A stretch of DNA of 64,000 nucleotides. Source: Fidelibacterota bacterium MT.SAG.3. Lineage in GTDB: Bacteria; Fidelibacterota; SORT01. Positions 9,106-18,814 of this stretch are shown one piece after another (the first letter of the stretch is position 1; each line of letters starts with the position of its first letter). The notes below the pieces were generated by a model that made no database searches, was not told where the DNA came from, and saw nothing but the letters and a program-made list of their open reading frames with translations. Location of the stretch: positions 1 through 64,000 of the forward strand of contig SORT01000004.1 of assembly GCA_004402895.1 (NCBI GenBank), written 5' to 3'. The translations under genes were made by a program, and so were the position numbers.

Positions 9106-11651
9106 GATTTATCCTTTTTTCTTTTTATAAATTGATTGGTTATAATACCTACCAATATAAGATATCCGAATGAAGTTAACAGTAAACCTAATTTGAATCC
9201 TGACGGTTCTGACTGCATTAGAACTCTGTGCGTGCCTGCCGGAATTTCGATGCTTCTCAGCAGGTAATTTGCTCTTTTGATCTCAACTTCCTTTCCATCA
9301 AGATGCGCACGCCACCCTGCCGGATAATACAGTTCTGAAATCACTAAATTCATTTGTCCGGTTGCGGTAACGTTCATTTCAACTTTGTTAGGTGTAGAAA
9401 TTAAATCTGTTACCTCGCCCGTTGCTGCCGGATCAAGCGTTGTCTCGGGCGCAGAAGTCAGCAGCACTTCTTTTGCCGGATCAAAATCACTTTGTCTCAT
9501 CTGTTTTATTATAGATTGGTGTGAATCGAACACTTTCGCTTTGTTGACCAGCCATGCCCTGCTCATCGCTTCATCGAACTCATAAACATATATTACGGGA
9601 AAGTTAAAACCGCTCTCTTTTGAATCATATTTTTGAACCAATTTGAATTTCGGCTCTAACATCGGATAAGGACTCACCACGTATCTGACATTCAGCATCG
9701 ATAATCCCGCCAAGTCTCTTTCTATCGCCTTTCTATTCTGTTCCGGGAATAGTCTTAGCGCCGACTGTCGTGAATTTCCTTCTACCTTGTAGTATTTTTC
9801 AATAAATGAGCGATTAATCGAACTGATATCCAAATAAGATTGATATATCCCCATTTTTGCCGCATGGTATCCTCCGATGCTCTCGATCCCATGAGCAGCG
9901 AATTCTTTTGTAGAAAACAGATCTCTAACGGGAAATATTCTAAACTTTTCTCCAGAGTCTATCTTCTGACGGAAAAACAGGACAAGTGAACTTTGACGAG
10001 TTGATTTCTCCAAGAACGATGCATGTCGTGTTGGAACTTTACCAATGATTTTATTATCGACCCTGCCGAGGTCGATTAGCGTCAATGCGATGACCGCAAG
10101 TCCGATTACGGTCGGTTTTAATCCAACTTTCGTTCTGTAATACAATAATCCAAAAAAGACAAAAAGTATCAATATCATTACCCAAAAATCTGCGTAAAAA
10201 AGATCAAATCTTAAAGTGTTTATTGCGGCCGACTGCGGAACGGGATTACCTCTGATTGTTCTTTCTATACCGAGAAAAGCAGATAAAATACCGTTTTTAA
10301 ACACTCCCGCCATAACTGCCGCCAAGCCGATTCCACTCAGAGTGTAGAGCAACGTTTTTTCTGCCGAATTTTTATCTTTTTTCTTCTTCTTCTGTTTTTC
10401 AGGCTTCTTTGTATCTTTTATAATAGTCTCTAATCCATACGCAGCAAGAATCGTAACGGAAAATTGAACCAGAATCAATATCATCGCAGGTACACGGAAC
10501 TTATTAAAAAACGGCATGTAATTATAAAACATCGAGTAGAAGAGAGAGAAATGCCTGCCGAATGAGAGCAGAAGCGCAAGGATGATCACTATACCGAGAA
10601 ACAGATTCAGATCGGTTCGTTTTTTCACGAGCGCGTAAACCGCAAGCAGCAGAACCAGGATTCCCATATAGTTTGGATAGTCGGTGAACGGCATATCGCC
10701 CCAATAAGTCGAACCGCCGAAACCGTAAAACGACGGTATCAAAAAGGTCATCATTTCACCCGGACTAAACGACCATTGCGTCGCATACTGCAATCCCACA
10801 CCTCCCCCAGCGCCGCTTCCCCTCGTCGAAAACTCGCTGTAAGAGTGAACGGGAAGATAGAGCACAGCTGCGAGAGTGAAGGCAAGCAATAAGGCGACGA
10901 TTGCATATCCAATTTTCTTTCCGATAACAATTGCCTCGCGTTTCCGCTTAAATTCCAGAATTATCGAATAGACCAGATAAGCGCCCATCATCATCCACGT
11001 ATAATAGACTATCTGTATATGCTTACTTTGTAACTGAAATCCTACCGCTGCCATCATAAATCCGATGTTTGCCAAGGAAGGTTTCTTCCACAACTCCGAA
11101 ATGGCGAAAAATGCCAACGGTATATACGCTGCCGAATATGCCTGTGAGCCATGGCCGAACACTATCATAGTTATGAGATACGGATTCAACATATAAACTA
11201 TTCCGCCGAACAGTGAAATTACCTGTGATAACCCTCTTCTTTTCAGGAACAGAAATGTGAACAGACCCGCCATAAATATGTGCATCAGTAATTTAAACAT
11301 CCAGGGCAATCCAAGACCGATTCGGATTCTTCCAAGCAGTTCTCCGGGGAGATATGTCAAAGGTGTAAAACTCAGACTTTCAAATGCGGGCATACCGCTG
11401 AATATATATGGATTCCAAAATGGATATTCGTTTGCTGTCTTATAAAACTTTTTTAACGGTTCTATCGTATTAGCGGCAGAAACCAAATCGGAAGAGATAA
11501 ATATTTGATCGTTTGTATAATTATCAAAGAAAAGAATAAACTGTATTAAGAATAGAAGCGCGCCCCCTCTGAAGTAATCGCTCCCCACAATGGATTTAAG
11601 TTTTAAGAGAACGGTTTCTTTCAATTCTTTCCCGATTTTATTGAATTCCAA
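9102..11651 (-). CDS. YfhO-family large multi-TM membrane protein
   Basis: 849 aa, many TM segments, YPFWNPYIFSGMPAFESL motif and ELYYPAGWRAHLDGKEV C-terminal motif. Confidence 0.85.
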   Translation of the reverse strand: MEFNKIGKELKETVLLKLKSIVGSDYFRGGALLFLIQFILFFDNYTNDQIFISSDLVSAANTIEPLKKFYKTANEYPFWNPYIFSGMPAFESLSFTPLTYLPGELLGRIRIGLGLPWMFKLLMHIFMAGLFTFLFLKRRGLSQVISLFGGIVYMLNPYLITMIVFGHGSQAYSAAYIPLAFFAISELWKKPSLANIGFMMAAVGFQLQSKHIQIVYYTWMMMGAYLVYSIILEFKRKREAIVIGKKIGYAIVALLLAFTLAAVLYLPVHSYSEFSTRGSGAGGGVGLQYATQWSFSPGEMMTFLIPSFYGFGGSTYWGDMPFTDYPNYMGILVLLLAVYALVKKRTDLNLFLGIVIILALLLSFGRHFSLFYSMFYNYMPFFNKFRVPAMILILVQFSVTILAAYGLETIIKDTKKPEKQKKKKKDKNSAEKTLLYTLSGIGLAAVMAGVFKNGILSAFLGIERTIRGNPVPQSAAINTLRFDLFYADFWVMILILFVFFGLLYYRTKVGLKPTVIGLAVIALTLIDLGRVDNKIIGKVPTRHASFLEKSTRQSSLVLFFRQKIDSGEKFRIFPVRDLFSTKEFAAHGIESIGGYHAAKMGIYQSYLDISSINRSFIEKYYKVEGNSRQSALRLFPEQNRKAIERDLAGLSMLNVRYVVSPYPMLEPKFKLVQKYDSKESGFNFPVIYVYEFDEAMSRAWLVNKAKVFDSHQSIIKQMRQSDFDPAKEVLLTSAPETTLDPAATGEVTDLISTPNKVEMNVTATGQMNLVISELYYPAGWRAHLDGKEVEIKRANYLLRSIEIPAGTHRVLMQSEPSGFKLGLLLTSFGYLILVGIITNQFIKRKKDKS

Positions 11652-11800
11652 TTTTTATTTAAAATTGACTCTTCTTTCGATAATAAAACTATCCATCTAA
11701 ACCCTCTTATCCAATAAAAAAAGGACGGAAGAATATTCTGTTCTGACTCGTGTTCTGACAAAATTATACCAATTTTATAACCTACAACTGCTACGACGCT

Positions 11801-12796
11801 TTGTGTAAGATCATGTTAAATCGGCAGCTATATATTATTGACGGCATAAAGAATATGACGGAAGCAACTGCTATTAACCCAGTCTTAGAAATTAAAGAAA
11901 AAGTGTTTGCATCTACTTTTTATTTTCCTGATATTTATTCGATAACACTTTGCTATTTAAGACTTTATGAATATTATTTATCACGAGAAAAAATGTTAGA
12001 ATTGATCACAAAAGCCATTAAGAATCCTCGAAGAGCAGCCGAGAAAACTTGGAATATTCTGAGAAGAACACAGCATCAAGGGCAGTGTTCTATCTGTGGG
12101 ATAGAAACAATCATGTACAAATATGGCAAAAGTCTTACCGAAACCAATAAGTGTAAAAAATGTGGCGCTATCGCTCGAAATAGGCATCTTGCAATTGTAC
12201 TATGCAAAGTCTTTGGCGTAGAAAAGCCTTTTTCAATGAAGAAATTTGTAGAAAATTCAAAAGATTTGGCTGTTTATGAAGCGCAAGGAAAAGGTCCATT
12301 AAATTTTCATCTTAAAAAGCTACAGGGATATGCCTGTTCGGAGTACGATCCTGATGTTCAACCGGGAAGTAATATTCAAGAAGGGATTCGGTGCGAAGAT
12401 CTACAAAACCTCACATTTGAGGACGAGACGTTTGACCTGGTAATAACACAGACGGTTTTCGAGCACATACTTGAACCTGATAAGGCTTGGAAGGAAATAG
12501 CAAGAGTATTAAAACCGTCAGGATATCATATTTTCAGCATCCCGTTTCAGAACTCCCCAATTACTGAAAGACGTGTAAAAATAGATGATGGAGAAGAAAT
12601 CTTTATCATGACCAAAGTTTACCATAACGACGGAGTAAGAAATTCGCTTGTTTACACCGATTATGGGTTAGATCTGCTTGATCACCTCAAAGATTTCGGA
12701 TTTTCGACAGAATTGCATTCTCTTGGAGATATGGATTCAAATACATATAGAATTGACGGGGGGTATATTTTTATATCTCTAAAAGATAGACATTAA
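11801..12796 (+). CDS. class I SAM-dependent methyltransferase with N-terminal Cys4 zinc-ribbon-like motif
   Basis: CSICGIETIMYKYGKSLTETNKCKKCGA then FDLVITQTVFEHILEPDKAWKEIARVLKPSGYHIFSIPF; true start may be the internal Met near 11993. Confidence 0.8.
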   Translation: MCKIMLNRQLYIIDGIKNMTEATAINPVLEIKEKVFASTFYFPDIYSITLCYLRLYEYYLSREKMLELITKAIKNPRRAAEKTWNILRRTQHQGQCSICGIETIMYKYGKSLTETNKCKKCGAIARNRHLAIVLCKVFGVEKPFSMKKFVENSKDLAVYEAQGKGPLNFHLKKLQGYACSEYDPDVQPGSNIQEGIRCEDLQNLTFEDETFDLVITQTVFEHILEPDKAWKEIARVLKPSGYHIFSIPFQNSPITERRVKIDDGEEIFIMTKVYHNDGVRNSLVYTDYGLDLLDHLKDFGFSTELHSLGDMDSNTYRIDGGYIFISLKDRH

Positions 12797-12917
12797 TGCT
12801 TAAATTATAATGATCATCAAATTTAAAATTGGGGTTCCGAATTAAACGATTAAAAAAATTCTGTCCAAATATAAATAGATTTTAATTGTCAGGTATTTTT
12901 GCCATTACTTATTAAAT

Positions 12918-13721
12918 ATGAAGTTAAATGATATAAAAGAAAAAAGTTTTAAGTTCACGAAGTTAGAAGACGAAAAGAGCTTATATGCTCGATATTACGT
13001 TTACCATGTATCCATACGCTTGACCCGACTTCTGCTTAAGACAAATATTACAGCAAATCAGGTCACAATCGCAGGTATCCTTGTTGGCATTCTTGGAGCT
13101 GTTTCCATTATGTTGGGCACTTTGACATCTGCCATAGTCGGAGTAATCTTAATTCAAATTGGCTTCATTTTTGACGGAACAGATGGTCAAATAGCCAGAT
13201 TCAAAAACCAATCAAGTGCTCAAGGTGTTTATCTGGATATTCTGAATCATCGGATACTTAATCCCTTAATGCCGTTAAGCATGGGCTTGATGGTTTTTAT
13301 GAATACTGATAACTTTCCATTGCTGTTACTGACTATAGTAGGAACAATTGCTGCGTCTAATATTGCAACCACAACAATGCAATTCATTATTCAGGAGCTT
13401 TTAACGGCGGGCGATAAAAAGTTCTATAACATAAACGATCTTCATAAAGGCGGCTGGTATGGAGCAAAGCAAAAATCAGCTCCCATGCGGCTTATCAAAT
13501 TCTTTATTTTTCACCCTGGAAATGTTAATTTTACTTGTGTATTGTCTATCTTCTATTATTTCTATCCATCAATTGCCACAGGGTTAATCATTGTGTTTTG
13601 TCTCTCCCTTATAGGATCGCAATTAATGATGATTATTCAGTGGCATAGAAAAAATACAATACAAGAAATAGCAGAGACAACATTAAAAAAAATATTAGAA
13701 ACCTATGGAAATATAAAATGA
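12918..13721 (+). CDS. CDP-alcohol phosphatidyltransferase
   Basis: ANQVTIAGILVGILGA...FDGTDGQIARFKNQSSAQGVYLDILNHR (DGx2ARx8Gx3Dx3D-type motif with final D replaced by H). Confidence 0.85.
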   Translation: MKLNDIKEKSFKFTKLEDEKSLYARYYVYHVSIRLTRLLLKTNITANQVTIAGILVGILGAVSIMLGTLTSAIVGVILIQIGFIFDGTDGQIARFKNQSSAQGVYLDILNHRILNPLMPLSMGLMVFMNTDNFPLLLLTIVGTIAASNIATTTMQFIIQELLTAGDKKFYNINDLHKGGWYGAKQKSAPMRLIKFFIFHPGNVNFTCVLSIFYYFYPSIATGLIIVFCLSLIGSQLMMIIQWHRKNTIQEIAETTLKKILETYGNIK

Positions 13722-13849
13722 AAAGAAACGAGAATGAATCGTATTCATAGCGGCAAAATCCGGATTTTCAATATACGTTATGTTCAGTGATCTACCACCT
13801 CTCTTTAATTACAGGCTTAATAGCTTCGCGTTTAAAGCCAGCCACTAAA

Positions 13850-14085
13850 GCTATTTCTCATATATCTAATGATTGAAGGATTCTTAGTTGATTATCCTAA
13901 CAAAGTGCTGCCATTTATATCAAGGAGGCATTTTGGCAAGTCAATATTGGCAAGATGCAGTCTCTTGAAGCTCCTGCTTCAAGAATAACTGCACTCCATT
14001 AAATTCAGATGACTAGTTGATAGATAAGCCAGAGAATATTCCAAGTCGCTCCGTCAAGCCCGAAAACGATTGAGTTACCTTTCTT
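13850..14085 (-). pseudogene. decayed type I phosphodiesterase / alkaline-phosphatase-superfamily remnant
   Basis: Minus-strand translation gives KGNSIVFGLDGATWNIL and, in another frame, VILEAGASRDCILPILTCQNAS, resembling IEGGVHGVLKSTFPPLTCPAWFS of the intact gene at 18815. Confidence 0.55.
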
Positions 14086-14185
14086 CAGTTAGAAAAGATT
14101 TGCCCCATCTATTTGATCAGGATCAACAATATTTCAGTCAAATAATATCCATGCGTCTATTCACAATCAAGCAAATTCAAATGCC

Positions 14186-15505
14186 CTACTTTGTCCGTAT
14201 CCCTCTTTTCACAAATTCGAATGCATCTTTTACGCGAAATAAAACTCCCAAAAATGTCAGATTTAAGTTCTTTTTGATAATAACAGTCATGTAGACCGCC
14301 TGCGCGAAAAACCCGAACAATAACGCTCCAGCCATTCCATGCGCTCCATGTTCAGGTACGAGATAAAGTCCCGTTGCTATCGCAATGACCAGAGTTATCA
14401 ATCTTCCGTACAAAACGGTTTTCGGTTTGTTCTCCGCGAAGGCGAGTAATGAGCTCATTGAAGTGACCGGTATAAAGGTAGAAGCGATAATCAAAAGCTG
14501 TAGTATTACGTAGGAACCCTCATACCTTCCCCTATAAAGCAGCGATAAGAGCGGTTCAGAGAAATAGAAAGCAATTATATTCAGTGGCAGTAAAATCAAA
14601 TAGAGGTAGCATAAAATCTTCTCATAAAGCGCTTTAAGGTCTGATCTTCGATTTTCCAAAACAAGTTTTGAACCATATGGATACAATGTAACATCGAGAA
14701 CTTGAGGGATGGACTGATAAAATTTGTATATGAATTTTGCCGAATTATAATACGCCACCTGTATCGGACCCGATAAATACGAGATCAAATAGGAATCACC
14801 CGTATTCGCAATCAAATTAGCCGTTGCGGCTCCGACAGAATACTTTCCGAATTTAAAAATATTTTTAAGAATATTAAGAGAAAAACTCAATCGAATCTTT
14901 TTCAAAACCTGTGCGCTTAGAATAAATCCAATCAGCGCTGATGCGAATGCCGACAGAGTTGAAAGATATATCAGCTGCGATGATGCCCTGAAATTGCCCT
15001 CGAGATTAAGATAGATCAATCCTATCATCAGTATCAAAAAATAAGTCCCGTTCGCCACGAACAGTTTAACCGGTTGCCTCATAGAAATAATGATTTTTTG
15101 TGCATAAGTCTTTAAAAACATGCTTAACAGAAATAAAGGAACGGCCGATTGGAGTAATTGTCCAAATATATCAGCATTAAGAGCAGCTGCGATCGAGCCG
15201 CGGTAATATAAGATCGGAGCAATAAGAATTAGATTCATCAACATTGAAAGTAAAAATGAATTATACGGAAGTAACGGCTCCCAATCATCTTTTGACATTT
15301 CCCGTATCATATACCTGTAAACCATGGCAACACTGATAAGAGTAATGAATTGTACCATTCCTTGGGCTAACACATAGGAGCCGAATTCATCCGCTGGGAG
15401 AACCCTGACTACTAAAAAAATAGCTATAACACCGTACACAAGATAAAGCAACTGAGAACCGGCTGCCCAGAGACCTTTATCGATGTATTTATCTACTCTA
15501 AACAT
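14186..15505 (-). CDS. polysaccharide biosynthesis flippase (Wzx/MATE-like)
   Basis: 439 aa multi-TM, GSQLLYLVYGVIAIFLVVRVLPADEFGSYVLAQG N-terminus. Confidence 0.85.
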   Translation of the reverse strand: MFRVDKYIDKGLWAAGSQLLYLVYGVIAIFLVVRVLPADEFGSYVLAQGMVQFITLISVAMVYRYMIREMSKDDWEPLLPYNSFLLSMLMNLILIAPILYYRGSIAAALNADIFGQLLQSAVPLFLLSMFLKTYAQKIIISMRQPVKLFVANGTYFLILMIGLIYLNLEGNFRASSQLIYLSTLSAFASALIGFILSAQVLKKIRLSFSLNILKNIFKFGKYSVGAATANLIANTGDSYLISYLSGPIQVAYYNSAKFIYKFYQSIPQVLDVTLYPYGSKLVLENRRSDLKALYEKILCYLYLILLPLNIIAFYFSEPLLSLLYRGRYEGSYVILQLLIIASTFIPVTSMSSLLAFAENKPKTVLYGRLITLVIAIATGLYLVPEHGAHGMAGALLFGFFAQAVYMTVIIKKNLNLTFLGVLFRVKDAFEFVKRGIRTK

Positions 15506-15581
15506 AATAATTTATACATACTCTGATAAATGTGTAAATGTAAATCTGATTTTTACTGAACCCAATTTACCAAGCGCTGCT

Positions 15582-18500
15582 TTACTTCAGCAATACCATC
15601 TTCCGCGTCTGCGCGAATTCATCTGTCGTAAGACGGTAGAAGTAAATTCCCGATGCAAAATTTGAAGCATCCCACGTAACAGTGTGAACGCCGGCAGGTA
15701 TTTCACCGTCCACGAGTTGAGTCACTACCTGCCCCTGGAGGTTATAAATTATCAAACTCACGTTAGATAGATTCGGAAGAGAATACTCGATATTAGTTAC
15801 CGGATTGAACGGGTTGGGATAGTTAATCGATAAATTAAAACTAATTGGGAGCTTTTCTTCGTCAATACCAATGGGTTGCGAATTGGTGATAATAACAATC
15901 TCGAAGTTCGAATTAAATGGATCGTTACTTATTATTTTGAGCACTGTTTCAGAAAGAGTTCTGACTACAGGAGAACTTACAATCCAGGTTTCGCTTGATT
16001 GTTTTATGCCGATTTCTATGGGTATGTCAAGCACCGTATAAATAGAATCGGTTATTAAAATTTCGGATATCTGTAGCGGCGCGGCGCTGATATTTTCAAT
16101 TTGTAAGAAAAGAGTATCAGAATTCCCGACCTCGACAAACCCGAAATCTAAAGTATCGGATGGAATAACTACTAACGAAGGATATTTAGCTCCTGATACA
16201 AAAACGTTCCTTAATCCCCATTCATCTGATGTTGCAGGCGAATCTGAATGTGTATATTCGAATCTAATCGTATTCAATGAATCGACAAGATATCGGGGCA
16301 ATACTATGTTTTGTTGGATACCCCAAGACATTCCTGCCGTGATGTTTGCATCCGCTAAGTAAATTCCGTTGAGAAAGATCGACAGTTCGCCTGCTGTTGT
16401 TATGTCAAAGGCTTCAAAGCTCAACTCCGCGCTTTGCGAAAATGCGTTCTGAGTACTTTCAAAGCATAAACCTAATTCGGTTACATTTGATGAGTCAGGA
16501 CTATATTCAAAAATTGTATCGACTAATAATGAAGCGTTTATACATTCAGCTGCTAAGGGTTTCTCAACCCAAACGGGACTTGACCAAGCAAACCGATCAT
16601 TTACGTTTCCTTCCGACGTCACTCTAAGATAATAAAACGAACTTCTATTGAATGAAGAATCCCTCAGTGTAAAATCATAAGACGTTACGTTTGTACCACT
16701 GATTAAGGGTATCGAACTATATTCTTTACCATCATATTTCACTATCTCAAGATTTTTGATCAATGTATGGGACTCAACTTGACCCGTTAATTTTGGAAGA
16801 GAATCACTACTGATTTCAGAACCCATCCAAGCGTCATTCACTTTAAAATCGACTATTGTTCTATGATCCGTAGTGCCGAATACCCTGCGGGCTTTAATCG
16901 CCGCAAATACCGATTCTCTGGAAAGATCATTTGCGTAAACTCCGGTTAATCCGGTTCCGCGAGCTGTAGAGTCCAATGCCGTTGGTGCCCACATCCATCC
17001 GTTTCCCGGATAACCGAAATGATCATCGCTCGAGGCTAATATGCCTAATTTATGACCCATTGCAAGCGCATCTCTTACATAATGACCGGGCGTTCTTCCT
17101 CCGGAATATTGATGATCAAGGGGGTTTAAGAGAAATTCATTTGCGCCGTGTTGCGAATATATTTCAACCAGAGGCTGGAATTCATCGTTTCGGTAAGTCC
17201 AGTCCACTTTGCGCGATCCCCATGCAATATGATGAGGAATTGTTAATGCTCTTTGTCCCTCCAAAGCTCTCCAGAGATCCGTAGGCAGCGGATGGTTTAT
17301 AAAACCGTAAGGCTCACCGATATCTGTCGGGTAAATTATGTGTTTATGTCCTCTCCTCTCATTTGTCCACTCCCACCCAAGAAACGCTACAAAATTACCC
17401 GCATTATTATAATCTCTGGCTGCATTTCTGATTATTTCCCATATCTCCGCTGAAAGATAAAATTTTCCATACGTATGGTCGTGGTCGGTCATTGAGACAA
17501 AATCAAGATTGGCGACAAGCCTTGCGTAATCATAAAAGCTTTCTACAGATCCGTTTCCATCGCTAATATTTGTATGATTTTGGATATCCCCCCAATATAG
17601 TCTATATTCAGGTAGTGAATCTTCGACTAAAAACGGATTACTTATGAAATCACTTCCAGCAGAATCTACAGCTACTAACTGATATCTCCCCGCAGAGGGC
17701 GCGAAGTCCAACGTTACCCGTCCTGAATCATTCTCTTCGAATATTGCTGTAGTCCCAATCCCGCAATCCGCAGCGTCAACACACGAAATTGTGAGTGATC
17801 CCGCGTAATTTGTATCACGATTGTTGTATTGATCAAGGGCTGTAATCTTTACCGTTAAAATATCGCCGCTTTGCGATATAGATGGCACAGTTATTAAAAA
17901 GTGCTTTGCTTCCCTTGCAGCTATTTGTATAGTAGGAACAGGAATAATTTTGCTGAATGAGCCACTACCCTTTTTATCGGTAAGTATTGAAAATTCGTAT
18001 TTTCTTGCATGGACATTGCTCCAAGTCCTACCGTTGGGAGATAACAAGGTATCACCATAAATAATCGTTATCGTATCCCCAACAGCAGGGGGAGAGTTTG
18101 TGAATGTCATCCTTATCGCATAATAAAATGGTCTGTTTTGTCCTATACTTAAAGAAAATTCTGTTGCAGGATTGCTGGTAGCCCCACTCACAAATCCTAC
18201 ATCGGATGAATTAGAAACTTGAGGATAAGTCCAACTTTTACTAAAAGCCAAAAACGCAAAGGGCGTTCGTAACAATATCTTTCCACCGACAATAAAACTA
18301 TCTTTCTTGACTACGTAACTAAACTTCCACGATCCACTTGAACGTGCAGAGGATTTCGCAGGTGACACCCAGGCAGTATCGATACTATCCTGACTGATGA
18401 CGCTCACCACAAGTTTTGGAGTGGTTACGTCATCAAAATCAATTAGACGTTCTTCGGTAAATATATACTCCCTCAAGGCAGTTTGATCTTTGGTTTGCTT

Positions 18501-18593
18501 TTGCTCTTCAAACGAGACAAAAATTATCAAGAGCATTACTATACCAAGATCATGTATTCTATTTGTTATTCTCGTTTTTGTCTTAATTGTCAA
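15582..18593 (-). CDS. DUF3604/PHP-domain secreted protein with T9SS-type C-terminal sorting domain
   Basis: YWGDIQNHTNISDGNGS...MTDHDHTYG and C-terminal NYPNPFNPVTNIEYSLPN...YRLTTDEFAQTRKMVLLK. Confidence 0.88.
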   Translation of the reverse strand: MTIKTKTRITNRIHDLGIVMLLIIFVSFEEQKQTKDQTALREYIFTEERLIDFDDVTTPKLVVSVISQDSIDTAWVSPAKSSARSSGSWKFSYVVKKDSFIVGGKILLRTPFAFLAFSKSWTYPQVSNSSDVGFVSGATSNPATEFSLSIGQNRPFYYAIRMTFTNSPPAVGDTITIIYGDTLLSPNGRTWSNVHARKYEFSILTDKKGSGSFSKIIPVPTIQIAAREAKHFLITVPSISQSGDILTVKITALDQYNNRDTNYAGSLTISCVDAADCGIGTTAIFEENDSGRVTLDFAPSAGRYQLVAVDSAGSDFISNPFLVEDSLPEYRLYWGDIQNHTNISDGNGSVESFYDYARLVANLDFVSMTDHDHTYGKFYLSAEIWEIIRNAARDYNNAGNFVAFLGWEWTNERRGHKHIIYPTDIGEPYGFINHPLPTDLWRALEGQRALTIPHHIAWGSRKVDWTYRNDEFQPLVEIYSQHGANEFLLNPLDHQYSGGRTPGHYVRDALAMGHKLGILASSDDHFGYPGNGWMWAPTALDSTARGTGLTGVYANDLSRESVFAAIKARRVFGTTDHRTIVDFKVNDAWMGSEISSDSLPKLTGQVESHTLIKNLEIVKYDGKEYSSIPLISGTNVTSYDFTLRDSSFNRSSFYYLRVTSEGNVNDRFAWSSPVWVEKPLAAECINASLLVDTIFEYSPDSSNVTELGLCFESTQNAFSQSAELSFEAFDITTAGELSIFLNGIYLADANITAGMSWGIQQNIVLPRYLVDSLNTIRFEYTHSDSPATSDEWGLRNVFVSGAKYPSLVVIPSDTLDFGFVEVGNSDTLFLQIENISAAPLQISEILITDSIYTVLDIPIEIGIKQSSETWIVSSPVVRTLSETVLKIISNDPFNSNFEIVIITNSQPIGIDEEKLPISFNLSINYPNPFNPVTNIEYSLPNLSNVSLIIYNLQGQVVTQLVDGEIPAGVHTVTWDASNFASGIYFYRLTTDEFAQTRKMVLLK

Positions 18594-18814
18594 TTTGATT
18601 CGCCATAATCATGTTATTAAGTGCTATAATTTAATAGGGTTATGTAAATATTCCAATATTAAATAGACTCTTATGATTGTCCCATATCAATTATAAGTTT
18701 CCGAAAACTTTTACAAATCATTAGATTTCATCATATTTTTCGATTCTGATAGCGGTTGCTTATATTTTTGTAGTTTATTTTATGTATGATCAGTTGTGAT
18801 ATTCTGTTATTAAT

